A stretch of DNA of 64,000 nucleotides from Tipula vernalis (Eukaryota > Arthropoda > Insecta > Diptera > Tipulidae): positions 263,352,057-263,416,056 of the forward strand of contig OY282559.1 of assembly GCA_958295665.1 (NCBI GenBank), in the 5' to 3' direction. Position numbers and translations under genes: made by a program. The notes beneath the pieces were generated by a model that was not told where the DNA came from, made no database searches, and saw only the letters and a program-made list of their open reading frames with translations. Below are positions 1 to 10,592 of the stretch, one piece after another. Within the stretch, counting starts at the first letter, position 1, and every line of letters begins with the position of its first letter.

Positions 1-545
1 TTGGATCTGAATCTATAGTAAGCTCTATTTTTACGGTTACGTTAGTTGATCAACTCAGAATCAAACCATGGTGGGTAATCATAGTTACATTTTTTCCTCA
101 AAGGTACGAATTTATCAAAAGCAACAAATAGTAAGTCATTAAAATTTTTTACATTTTCATTAACATCATTGGCTCGAAAAAATCATCCCAACAAATGCAA
201 CGGAGATATTCAGAGAGACCAGGTGTGTCGCATTCCTTAAAATCATAAAACGAATCATCAAAAGAAAAAACCCGACATTTATCATCTCGATTTCCAACAT
301 GAAATATAATCTCGAGGGAATTATGATGAATATCATTTTCCTTGAAAGATGTCAAAGACTCATGAACTGACAAATATTCCGTATTATTAACAAAATTAAA
401 TCTAAAAACGAATTGTTATCATTACAAAATAAATTAACTTGTTTGAGATTGAAACTTAACAGTGCATCCACCACCGCTGCATCATTTGCAGATAGAATAT
501 CCGAAGGGAGTAACCCCAAAGACTCAGTTTCACTATCAACCAACC
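1..545 (-). pseudogene. Non-LTR retrotransposon ORF2 fragment (endonuclease C-terminus and linker)
   Basis: Two overlapping minus-strand reading frames (543-352 and 373-149), followed by coding-like sequence to base 1, look like the end of an apurinic-type endonuclease and the linker leading to reverse transcriptase. The order is a leucine-rich stretch with LDLIL, then an HHNSLEI motif like the SDHxP/HHPL block near the end of these nucleases, then a VPLRKK...PPWF motif typical of the linker in Jockey/CR1-type ORF2 proteins. A frameshift near 360 separates the first two parts. The fragment runs off the left edge, so the reverse transcriptase would lie outside. Family assignment rests on motif order only. 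Confidence 0.55.
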
Positions 546-760
546 AATGAATATTACTTAAATTACTTAAGCTGCTATATCAGCTATAATTAACTATAAG
601 TAGTAACAAGCTTTACTTAACAATTTAAATTAATTATAATTAAATTTTCTTTTCTTCGCAGGAAAATGATGCACAAGGTTTGACATCATTTTTAACACCC
701 TGACCTATTAAATCCGTTACAAGCGTGAGATTTCTACCTCTTATTGAAGGGAGAATCAGC
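546..760. other. AT-rich spacer
   Basis: No gene is visible between the retroposon fragment and the minisatellite. Confidence 0.5.
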
Positions 761-1471
761 CAGTCTGTCTGTCAGTCTGTCTGTCAGTCTGTCTGTCAGT
801 CTGTCTGTCAGTCTGTCTGTCAGTCTGTCTGTCAGTCTGTCTGTCAGTCTGTCTGTCAGTCTGTCTGTCAGTCTGTCTGTCAGTCTGTCTGTCAGTCTGT
901 CTGTCAGTCTGTCTGTCAGTCTGTCTGTCAGTCTGTCTGTCTGTCAGTCTGTCTGTCAGTCTGTCTGTCAGTCTGTCTGTCAGTCTGTCTGTCAGTCTGT
1001 CTGTCAGTCTGTCTGTCAGTCTGTCTGTCAGTCTGTCTGTCAGTCTGTCTGTCAGTCTGTCTGTCAGTCTGTCTGTCAGTCTGTCTGTCAGTCTGTCTGT
1101 CAGTCTGTCTGTCAGTCTGTCTGTCAGTCTGTCTGTCAGTCTGTCTGTCAGTCTGTCTGTCAGTCTGTCTGTCAGTCTGTCTGTCAGTCTGTCTGTCAGT
1201 CTGTCAGTCTGTCTGTCAGTCTGTCTGTCAGTCTGTCTGTCAGTCTGTCTGTCAGTCTGTCTGTCAGTCTGTCTGTCAGTCTGTCTGTCTGTCAGTCTGT
1301 CTGTCAGTCTGTCTGTCAGTCTGTCTGTCAGTCTGTCTGTCAGTCTGTCTGTCAGTCTGTCTGTCAGTCTGTCTGTCAGTCTGTCTGTCAGTCTGTCTGT
1401 CAGTCTGTCTGTCAGTCTGTCTGCCAGTCTGTCTGTATGTTGAACTGTCTGTCTGTCTCTCAGTCTGTCTA
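761..1471. repeat. 12-bp minisatellite, unit CAGTCTGTCTGT
   Basis: About 59 head-to-tail copies of a 12-base unit, itself three CTGT-like tetranucleotides with one CAGT variant. Because 12 is divisible by 3 and the unit has no stop codon, long open frames appear on both strands; these are artefacts. Phase slips of 4 bases occur near 940, 1200 and 1290, where one CTGT is gained or lost. The last about 60 bases are degenerate (CCAGT, TATGTTGAA). Confidence 0.97.
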
Positions 1472-1890
1472 GCATGGTAAACAATTGGCTTTAATTTAAA
1501 TTTCCTTTGGTTTCTTATATCATTATATGATGGTACAATTGTACCATTTCCATTAGGAAAACTTGATTTTTATTAAAATCAAGCATAATAATCTACGCCA
1601 AAATCGTAGAGATGTGACGAGAAACGATCATTCTGCTTTTGGAGAAATAAAGTTGTCGTAATTTTAAAACACAAAAGGTACAAAGTACTTATCCCGCCTG
1701 ATACAGGTTAAACCCAGTCGATCTTGCCCGTTTGACAACAATCATACTGGAAAAACATAACCCAAAGATTAAAGTGAAGAATTGGGGAGGCAATTTGCTA
1801 ATTGAACTTCATCCCGTATACCATCATGATTGTTTCATACTAATTAGCCATGTTCCAGAACCTTATCTAAAAATCATTGTAGAATTATAC
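1472..1890. other. Intergenic, no gene seen
   Basis: AT-rich sequence with no convincing coding potential, ending at the TTAA target of the piggyBac element. Confidence 0.5.
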
Positions 1891-2445
1891 TTAACCCTGT
1901 AATGCATCTAACCTGGACTTTACGTTATCATGAATTGTGAGCACGTACCTATTTTTTTCTTAATTTTTTACAAGTATTATTCTCTTTTAAGCTACCCTCG
2001 TCATAAAGGTTTGATTTTTGTTGTTGTAATATGTAAATTTGTCCGACAATTACGATTTTAAGTTTTAGAAGGCTGAACAAATTATAGGTAATTAGTTTTG
2101 GCTTTATTATCTCAGTTTTTGTTGTTGGTTTAGTAAAAAATTATTTTGCTGCACTGTGGCGATGCATTTTGTAATTAATACCCGCCTATAGGCGTACCTG
2201 TGCATTACAATGAAAATTTGCATTTATAAGTCCGATTTAGATGAAGAAAAATGTTTGCCCGACAAAATTTTTGCGTGTCGATTAGAGCTGCACGCAATAG
2301 AAAAATACACACTGGTTAAAAAGGGGAAAAATATGTAAACAAAAATGGCGATGCTATAATTTTTTGGCTGCTTTTAATTGGATGATATATTTTTGACATT
2401 TATCAGTTGCGACAAAAATTAAATTGAAATTGCTAAAATAGTAAA

Positions 2446-4001
2446 ATGAGTCAAAATAATATAAATATGGAAGACCTGGATAACAACAAACTATTACGAG
2501 TAATATTTAGTGATAGTGAAGATGACGATAATTTATTACTCAAAATTATCTTAACCAGCGATGAAGAAGATGAAATTCACAAAAAGAGGAAAAAATATTG
2601 GGTTCGACCATACTATCGCGAGCGGGATCAATCTGGGGCACACCAAAATGTATTCCTTCAATTAAAATTAACCGACCCGGAACTATTTGCTAGTTATACG
2701 AGAATGCTGTCTTCTCAGTTCGATGAACTTTTGCATCTAGTTGGGCGGGCGGTCACAAAGCAAAATTTGATTCGGAAAAGTATAGAACCGAGTGTAAGAT
2801 TGGCTAATACGCTTAGGTGAGAATAATCACTTATTTTTTAACATATTATTTCATTTATTACATATTATATGTTTTCTAGATATGTGGCAACTGGTGAGTC
2901 ACAAAAAAGCATAACAACCGCCTACAAATGCTCACCAGCTAGCGTACACTTTATTATCCGAGAAACGACAGAGGCTATAATAAATGCACTTAAATTAAAA
3001 GTGTTCACAAAAATTAACCAGGAAAATTTACAGGAAGTAGCTAATGGATTTAGGGAACGCTGGAATTTTCCATACTGCATTGGTGCTATTGATGGGAAAC
3101 ATGTCGCTGTACAGGTACTTAATTAAAAATAGGTTTTAATATTCAGCTATCTAAATTTTTATTTATTAACAGGCCCCGTCGTATGGTGGTTCAAAATTTT
3201 TTAATTACAAGAAGTTTCACTCTATTGTTTTAATGGCTATATGCGATCACAAATATAATTTTCTGATATGTGATATAGGGGCCGCAGGAAGACTGAGCGA
3301 TGGGGGTATTTTTAGAAATAGCAAGTTTGGAAAACAATTTTTTTCAAATTCCTTACCGTAAGTATAATTAATTCATTTTTTCTGCAAGTTAAACAAATTA
3401 TTTATAATATTTCGTTTAGGATACCTGGCCCATCTGATTTATCAAGCCAAGTAAAAAATGTACCCTATGTCTTCGTTGCGGATGATGCGTTTGGTCTGCA
3501 CGAGAACATTTTGAAGCCATACTCAAAATTGCCACTAGCAATCGCCCAGAAAATTTTTAATTATAGACTGTCGAGGGCACGTCGTATAATTGAAAACTCT
3601 TTTGGAATATTGGTCTCAAAATGGAGAATATTTAGACAACCAATAATTGCACACATAAGTGATATACTAATGTTTACAAGTTTAATTCAATCATTTTATT
3701 ATTTTGAATTTTATAGATTGATACAGCAGAAAAAATAGTCGGCGCTTGCGTGTGTCTACATAACTGGTTGAGGCAGCAATCCAGTCCAACACCATATATT
3801 TCAGCAGATTTGGTTGATATGGTAAACGACGACGGAACCATCAGTAATGGAGCTTGGCGAAACGAGATAACAAGCAACATAAAAAGTATGAACACAAAAA
3901 ATTTTAATTCTACCAAACACGCTAAAGAAGTTTGGGATAATTTTGCGGCATATTTTAATTCTGATGAGGGAGCTGTTGCTTGGCAAATGGACAGAATTTA
4001 G
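2446..4001 (+). CDS. PIF/Harbinger transposase (HARBI1-like), five exons
   Basis: Exons 2446-2816, 2880-3114, 3173-3357, 3420-3658 and about 3727-4001, with GT/AG introns of 58-68 bp; the first three junctions keep frame without ambiguity, and the fourth acceptor is chosen because it alone keeps frame with an AG. The product is about 434 residues, normal for the family. It should be an RNase H-like DDE nuclease that cuts and pastes the element, working with the MADF partner that takes it to the nucleus and DNA. Catalytic candidates are D195 in GAIDGKHV, D286 in VADDAFGL and E322 in RRIIENSFG. The C-terminal block VWDNFAAYFNS..GAVAWQ is typical. No stop or frameshift was found, so the gene may be functional. 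Confidence 0.92.
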
Positions 4002-4237
4002 TAAGTAATATTAAGCAGTTTCAAAAAACTTAATTTTAATTTAATATTTTTATTTCAAAACAGAATAAATGCACGTCATATAAATGCTGCTTTGGCGGAT
4101 CAATTTGTTCTTTATTTTTAATTTTTGTTTGGTGTAAAATTTAGGCAGTTTAACAAAATTAAATGAATTGAAATGAATATAAAAAATGAATTTGTTTTTG
4201 AAAAAATTAATGAGATTTCTATGCCAAATGGAAGCAA

Positions 4238-5653
4238 TTAATGTATACGGGTTTTATTATTAGTTGATTGTCGTTTTCGATGCTTCCATATGTGCTTTTT
4301 TCCTCGATCAAATGTTTTTATTTTAACAAATTTGTTATGTAATGTTTTAAATATTTCGGATTCCCCCTGACTTGCCAAATCAGCGTGAAGAGCTTTTAGT
4401 TTCAAAACTATCAACTCCCCAAAAGCGTCCAGTTCATCTTTTGGTAGTGGAGCTGGCGGTGGGACTAGGGTTGGCTGTGGGGCGTTTTTTTTCGCGAAAA
4501 TTTCTAATGCCTGCCTCTTTATTTTTATACGCTCCAATTCATTCGATGCGTCTTTTCCTAAAAATATATGGAATTTGGTTCAACTACTGGTTCAACGACT
4601 ACGGAAATTGGGATGTTATCACAGTACTTACTTTTTCGGGGTGGTACGGGATTGGATCCAAAAATCTCGTCATTTGAATCGGTATTAAGTAAAGAAGATG
4701 TTCTGAAATAAATGCAAAATTAATTAACAATATTTTCCGATTTAAATTTTTTTACGAATATTTTGCTTACGGTCTAGGCTCAAACGTATCATCTAAAAAC
4801 AATAAAATATAAGCATGTTTGTACTCCTTTGTTGGTTTGCTTTGGCCGCTGGTTGTCTTTTTGGACCTGCTGTAGCAACCTCTCACTGATTCCCATTTTT
4901 TTTTAATATCCGCTACATTGTTAAGTGTCATGTCTGCAATTTTTTTTAAAATCCATATTTTATAATTTTCCATTTTTTAAATTATTCTTTGCTTTAACTC
5001 ACTTAAGGATGAAGCAATTTCCTCCCAAGCTCGTTGTCTCAAATCTTTATTTTTATATTCTGCATTTTGAAGATCCCACACATTTGGATGGCCTCTCACC
5101 GTTTCAATAAGGTCCTCTAAAATTAAATAATCGCACGATATATGAGTATTTGAAAGCCACACCATTATCTTTTTAGCACTAGGTGATTTTATTAAAAATA
5201 ATATACACACCTATTGGAAAGTCCCGCTCTATTGGCGGTTCACCTACTGATATGTCTCCGTCTGGAAAGAATATATCAGAATCTGAAAATATAATATTGT
5301 AGTTCAAACATGCTTCAATTGTTAAACAAACATATATTAATTCAAAATATGTATTCACCGTACTCAATCGGAGTGGCAATCTTTCTGCGGTGTTCTGGCC
5401 AATATTCCTCTTCGTACAGATATTCTTCGTTATATGTATTACCTGGAAATAAAATTTACTATAAATAAACTAAGTTCACAACCTAAAATCTATTTCATTT
5501 TATTACCATTTTCTTTTCCGTTATTGGAGGTGGTTAAATCCGGCGCAGGTAAAATCAGGTTGCGCAATATAACAATTTTCTTTGCTACAATAATTGAAAA
5601 TTTCATATTTATAAATTTTAAATTAAAAATTATAAACACTTACCATTCGACAT
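4238..5653 (-). CDS. Harbinger accessory protein with MADF (Myb/SANT-like) domain
   Basis: Minus-strand spliced gene. A tiny first exon (5653-5644, Met-Ser-Asn) has a good GTAAGT donor. Following exons lie at about 5594-5505, 5453-5365 (acidic, rich in E/Y), 5285-5212 (acidic), 5130-4980, 4970-4785 and 4560-4238. The core is a MADF domain: LIETVRGHPNVWDLQN...KDLRQRAWEEIAS, then a second exon with DIKKKWESVRGCYSR. A proline-rich linker and a C-terminal helix (DAFGELIVLKLKAL), like a BESS motif, follow. In Harbinger elements this protein binds the transposon ends and brings the transposase with it. All exon joins I checked remain open. Exon edges between 4785 and 4560 are the least sure. Confidence 0.82.
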
Positions 5654-6149
5654 GTTGTTTATATTTCTACTATAATCATTTGACGTCTAGTTGTTGTATT
5701 GGATTCCATAGCATACTTTTCTTGTGTTTGGGTTAGTTTGTTACTATAAAATATCAAAAAATATTGTCGGGTCGAGTATATTTTATAGTTAAATTTTGAT
5801 TTCTAAAGTAACAATTGCTCAAAATCACGACAAAAACACTTGCAAAATTTTGCATGTTTATATTGCCGTTCTTGTCATCCAAACGAAAATTGTAATGTAC
5901 TAATCTCTTCTTTTTTGCAAGGCAAACATTTTTTCTACATCTAAATCGGCCTACTATATTCTTACATTTTTCTGAAGAAATTTTTATTGAAACTTTGGGT
6001 AAATATTATATTGTCTGTTTGTACGTGTATGTAAAAACAACTCTTCGCTGAGTTTTATTTGATACATCTGTATTTTATTTAGATGTTATGGCGTCTCGAT
6101 AAGCCTTCAACTTATCACTTCTATACTATTCGATATAGAAACCACTGAC

Positions 6150-7770
6150 GATGAAGATGGTTGTGGTTTGATCGATTATCAAATTCCATAGACAAATACT
6201 GTGGTTAATGCTGAAGACGACATGCTAATTGATGAAAATCCATTAAGCGGTTTAACAACAACAGAACTGACTGATATCAGTATAGATGCATTGAGAGAGG
6301 CATACGAACTTTCTGAGAATGAGAAATCAACACCTACTCATAGTAAACATACGTGTGTGATTGCACTCAATAAAAGATATGCTCGAAGAAAGCGAATCCG
6401 ATCACCAGAATTAGTAGAACAAACAAATGGACCTAGTATTTCTATAGCATCTATATTTTCTGGAGCTGTTATGAATATAAAAAACGGCACCCGTGAATTC
6501 AAATCTATAATTGGGGAAAAAAAACTTAAGGTTACATATCAACGATATTATATTTCGAGAAGACAAACAATTACCACCAAAGTTGAAGGAACTTAAAACC
6601 CCTTATCAGTGCTTCAGATATTTGGTAAACGACGATCTTATTAGGCACATAACAGAACAATCCAATTTGTACGCGCATCAAAAGAATATCGGAACGAAAA
6701 TTATAGTCGATTCTTATGAAATGCGGAAATTTATAGGCGCATTAGTCTTTATGTCAGTGTATCGCTATCGTGACACACGATCATACTGGTGAAGAGACGC
6801 TTTTGAACCGATCCGACAAGTGGAGTTCGTCGATACCTGCACTTCAACAATAATTCTCTTGCAATCGATAAAGATCAACCAGATTATGGTCGGTTGTTCA
6901 AGGTTCGGCCGCTTATAACACATTTTAATGAAACCTTCCGTCCAGTGCCAATGCTACCTATATTCTTTGCGTAGATCTATTCTGCGTCAATATATGCCGA
7001 ACAAGCAGCACAAATGGCGTTTAAAGCTCTTCTCGCTTTGCGACTCCAGCGGTTTTTTACGCATTCGAAATTTATTGTGGTGCTGGGGATAATAAAACTC
7101 CCATAGGCTCTCTTTCTGAGGAGTAAATGAAAAATGCTTATGGAGTCGACATTTCGTCAGTTGGCAAGATACAAAAACCGTTCGGCTTCTGTCAACATAA
7201 TATGTTGGCACGAAATAATTTATTTCCAGCAAAACCACCACCTTGCAACCACAGAAATAACCCGATGTGATAAAAAGGAAAAACAACAGTTAGTGTATTT
7301 CCTTGACAAATTTACAACAACAATTGCATATGCTAAATCCCCGCAAGAATAACATTAATCCAAAAAAAAATTGGGTTTAATTAAACATAATTCTAATTCT
7401 TGATTATGATACCTGCCACCAGAGTCAGATTACATATTAAATTTATATTTTATTTCGAAAGGTTGCCTTTTTTCAATTAAATCAAATTGGCTATTTTCTT
7501 GTAAAAAAAAATAAACCCAAAATAATTCAAATTAAATTTTGGTCAACAAAATACGCTTAGTATGAAATTGATTGTCCGTACATAATTAAGGAGTACAACC
7601 GGCATATGAGGTGTCTCGATTTGATGGATGTACTATTAGGCCGCTACCATACACGTATGATAACCCGTAAATGATCGATACAATCTTAGTTTGTGTAAAT
7701 CACCGAATAAAACGTGTTTCTATGAGTTCCACAACACAATTAATAAAAAAATGGATGACAGATCGCATTT
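6150..7770 (+). pseudogene. piggyBac transposase pseudogene
   Basis: An acidic N-terminal region (6201-6500) leads into a DDE_Tnp_1_7-like core. Recognisable blocks are LKTPYQCFRYLVNDDLI (about 6590-6650), an RKFIGALVF...SVY...TRSYW block (about 6725-6790), a HKW-LFxLCDSSG block near 7010-7050 where the catalytic region should continue, and EYNRHM..LDLMDVLLGRY (about 7590-7650), which matches the GGVDxxD region of the family but has lost the GGVD glycines. Frame changes occur near 6540, 6800, 7050 and 7130, with stops between. A 264-bp MITE is inserted after about 7292. It cannot make a functional transposase. Confidence 0.88.
7293..7556. mobile_element. 264-bp Tourist-type MITE, copy 1
   Basis: Flanked by TTA on both sides (7290-7292 and 7557-7559). 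Ends are inverted: GTGTATTTCCTTGAC at the left, GCGTATTTTGTTGAC reading in from the right. A copy of identical length lies at 42147-42410, also flanked by TTA. A TTA duplication and lack of coding capacity point to a non-autonomous PIF/Harbinger derivative. Its ends differ from those of the Harbinger element at 2230-5951, so that element is probably not its source. It interrupts the piggyBac transposase remnant. Confidence 0.85.
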
Positions 7771-8715
7771 TAAATTTCTAACTGTCCTAAATTTATTTTT
7801 TAAAGAAATTTATTGTTGTCTCATGAATAAATGACATTATATTTCAATAATTTGTTTTATTTTGTCTTACTGCATAAGGCCGCGTAAAGGCGGACTTTAA
7901 TTTTTGACATGTGAGTGGAGGGGTTGGCCTCAAAATTAATTTTAAACTTTAAAATTCCCCCTTTTCAACACAATTTCGACGTAGTCTGAATTTGTCAGCT
8001 CGACAAAAAAAATCATGCATTAGAGGGTTAAGTGGGTTAAGAATGAAAGAAATGAAGAAGAGCCCGCGCATGCACACCACTCTGGAAAGCATTACGGATC
8101 CTTTGTTTCATTAAATGGCGAACCTTTAAATGCCCCGGTTTTTCTGTTAAAATAAGAAAAATGCCCATGATTTACCTGTATTGAATATTGAACCAAAACC
8201 AACAAAAATGTTTATACAAGCCGTCTCAAAACATATTTGTTCGGATTGTGTATATATACAAATATAGTGTACTTTTTTATATCTTAAGTGTTTGTACTGT
8301 TTGGCTTGTACATTTAACCTTGCATGCGCATTTAACCTTGCATGCGTAAGCGTTGGTTTAGTTCAATTTTACTAAATCTACATTTGGTGCAACAATTTTG
8401 AAGATTGCCCGATTTCGGAACGCAAGATCCACTTTCCGTTCTTTTCCAAATTTACTATATGTATTATAAATCCTAATATAATTAAAACCAAGAAATACAA
8501 TTTATAGTTGATAAATGTTCTTTTAAAATTAGCTAATTTGGATCTACGTTTTTTACCATTTTTTTAGGTTTTTTTATAGTTAAAGTTACTTAAATTTATA
8601 AACAATTGTGGTATAAAACGGGTATCTGATTAACTACTAATTAATTAGAGCCAAATTCCTAGATCCAATTTATGTCCACTGATTTTCCTAAATTATTTTA
8701 ATTAATAATTGTTGA
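7771..8715. other. No gene; piggyBac right end and AT-rich sequence
   Basis: Holds the last part of the piggyBac element (to 8027), then non-coding sequence that probably includes the unlocated left end of the pogo-like element. No coding signal seen. Confidence 0.5.
8311..8346. repeat. Tandem duplication of an 18-bp unit
   Basis: CATTTAACCTTGCATGCG occurs twice in direct succession. No function can be given. Confidence 0.9.
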
Positions 8716-8719
8716 CAAC

Positions 8720-10077
8720 TAAGGAAAAATTAAGAGCGACATTTATGTACGTGGATTGGCCATTTGGCTAAAATTGGCTTCCCCATATCTAATATCTCAA
8801 TTAATTGTGAAAAACTTGAAAATTTCAAATAACTTTCGAGGTGGCATACTAGGTAAGCTACTTTCAGCCGCCTCTTCTAATTTATATTCCAACTTGTATA
8901 AATATGAAATCCTTTTTTTAGGTCGCCACTGGTATAATGGATTTTTAAAGAGAAACCCTTCAATTTCCAAACGTGTTTCACAATATTTAATAAAAAATCG
9001 CGCGCAGGTCAACGAAGCAGAAACTGGTTCAACGAAATAACCACATACTTAGAAACAAACGAATATCTAACGATCTTTGATTATCCCGAACAAATCTTTA
9101 ATTGCGTTGAAACTGCTTTCTTTTTAAGCCCCAAAGAAAATTCCGTTTTGGTTAAAAAATGTCAAAAATTCGTTTATTCATTTGAGTCAAATGATGAAAA
9201 AAAAATATATAACTACACTCGTACTGGGTAAAGCCAAAGGAATCCCGCTTATTATCGCTAAGAGTATGCCAAACAGTTGGGGAATCGGACGAAGCGATTC
9301 CGGCTGGATGACTGGCGAGTTATTTTTTGAATATATTTCCAACATATTCTATCCATGGTTGATAGAAGAACAAATTAAATTTCCTATTGTCCTTTTCATG
9401 GATGGGAATACCTCACATATGACCTTAGCGCTTAGTGAATTTTTCAACTCAAAAACAAATTATTTTGATTTCCTTGCTACCTAATGCAACATCTATACTA
9501 CAACCAATGGATGTTGCATAGTTTCATCCATTAAAACAGGCATGGAGGAATGCTGTAAAAAACTGGCGTATGGAGCATAATGGCGCACAAATTCGCCGAG
9601 AAAACTTTGGGCCTTTGTTATCGTTCATTCTGGAAAACGTGCGCTTTGAAGAAAATTTACGAAACGGTTTCAAAGCATGCGGCTTATGTCCCCTCGATGC
9701 CAGCGCTATAAATTATGAAAAATTTATTACCAACGAAGTGAAACCACTTATACAAAATAACAATAGCATTGCCCAGCAAAGCAATGTTTCAAATAATTTG
9801 AAGGATCACTTAGAACACCTTGATAGTTATTTGGGAGATTTGAAATTAAATTTGTTTGAAATGGCTCTCTTGTGCAATTCCTGTTCTGGGATGTGACGGG
9901 GATGTGAAGAGTCTTCCTATCTTAATATTGGAAAAACTTTAGATAAGCATTTATTAGATGGGATATTCGGAGAGAACTCTGCTCTAACTTTAAATGTAGG
10001 ATTTGATGGCTCAGTAACAGTTGAAAGTGAACATCAAACTCCAAAAAAATTAAACGAAAAAAATAATAACGATTTAC
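8720..10077 (+). pseudogene. pogo/Tigger-like transposase pseudogene, 5' part
   Basis: A decayed DDE_1 (pogo clade of Tc1/mariner) transposase. A CENP-B-type DNA-binding segment (RHWYNGFLKRNPSISKR) is preceded by a likely 69-bp intron (8853-8921) whose removal gives the usual AG-R-W start. The catalytic core follows: a decayed version of the N-DE-TGF block (NCVETAFFLSPK), then SDSGWMT..LFFEY, then LFMDGNTSHMTL, with the next block LLPNATSILQPMDVA in another frame. The first catalytic Asp appears replaced (VET for DET). Frameshifts near 9040, 9230 and 9480 and a stop near 9527 make it non-functional. The C-terminal part resumes at 16299 beyond the inserted 6.2-kb transposon. Confidence 0.85.
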
Positions 10078-10179
10078 CAAGGGGCACACAGCTTCCAATA
10101 ATCGGTGTACATTTTCAGTTGTAATCGTTTTAATCTTTATAAAAATCAATAGTCTATAAAAAAAATCTTTTTTTTTTCT

Positions 10180-10330
10180 AAATAATCGAAAATTATAGTT
10201 ACAGTTAAAATAATCGTTAATTAATCGATATAATCGTAATAGTAATTTAAATAATCTCCATAATCTTGTCAATAATTGCAGAAAATCTCAAAAACCGATT
10301 ATAAATAATCATTCATAATCATCATTCTGT
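10180..10330. repeat. Left subterminal AATC-motif array
   Basis: AATAATC/ATAATCG-type words recur about every 10-20 bases inside the left end of the unclassified transposon. All lie in the same orientation as those in the right array. Candidate transposase-binding repeats. Confidence 0.65.
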
Positions 10331-10592
10331 CTCTTTTTATATTTATATTTTCTCTCTTTAACTTTTTAATTCCGTTAGTTTTTCTTTTGCGTTATGCATA
10401 ATATATTATCGTTCATTACAGAGTGAAATTTGATGAAACAGTACAAGTTAGTGCAAAACGTGTTTAAATAAAATAAAATAAAAAAATTTAAATATTTCAT
10501 AAAATAAAGTGTAGAAAAAGTGCACAAACAATTGCGAACAAAGTACCGATGCAATATTATTATTATAAATAAGTGTAAAGTGTAAATGTGAA

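Larger units (their letters stand above)
2230..5951. mobile_element. PIF/Harbinger DNA transposon, apparently intact
   Basis: Imperfect terminal inverted repeats of about 35 bp start G-T/G-CCGATTTAGATG at 2230 and end at the matching complement at 5951; the shared inner block is about 2233-2262 against 5919-5948. The flanking trinucleotides are TAA (2227-2229) and TAC (5952-5954), a near match to the 3-bp TWA duplication of the superfamily. Inside are two genes pointing at each other: a five-exon transposase on plus and a multi-exon MADF protein on minus. This two-gene layout is the standard Harbinger arrangement. The element sits inside the piggyBac copy. Confidence 0.9.
1895..8027 (+). mobile_element. 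piggyBac-type DNA transposon, dead, with nested insertions
   Basis: The left end reads TTAA then CCCTGTAATGCAT (TTAA at 1891-1894). The right end read inward on the minus strand is TTAA then CCCTCTAATGCAT (TTAA at 8028-8031). This gives 13-bp terminal inverted repeats with one mismatch, CCC termini and TTAA on both sides, the hallmark of piggyBac. The transposase remnant at 6150-7770 agrees. About 3.7 kb of the 6.1 kb is a Harbinger element inserted between the left end and the gene, and 264 bp is a MITE within the gene. The piggyBac copy is therefore older than both. Confidence 0.88.

Noticed and set aside
725..1484. Three long open frames with QSVC/LSVC, SVSL and TDRQ repeats
   Set aside because: They are the three translations of a stop-free 12-bp repeat on both strands; there is no other coding signal.
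3674..3986. Minus-strand frames opposite the Harbinger transposase
   Set aside because: They mirror the well-supported plus-strand exons.
4064..4123. A sixth Harbinger exon (RHINAALADQFVLYF-like)
   Set aside because: Joining the GTAAGT donor at 4001 to the acceptor before 4064 still creates a stop codon at the junction, and the protein already ends with the usual C-terminal block.
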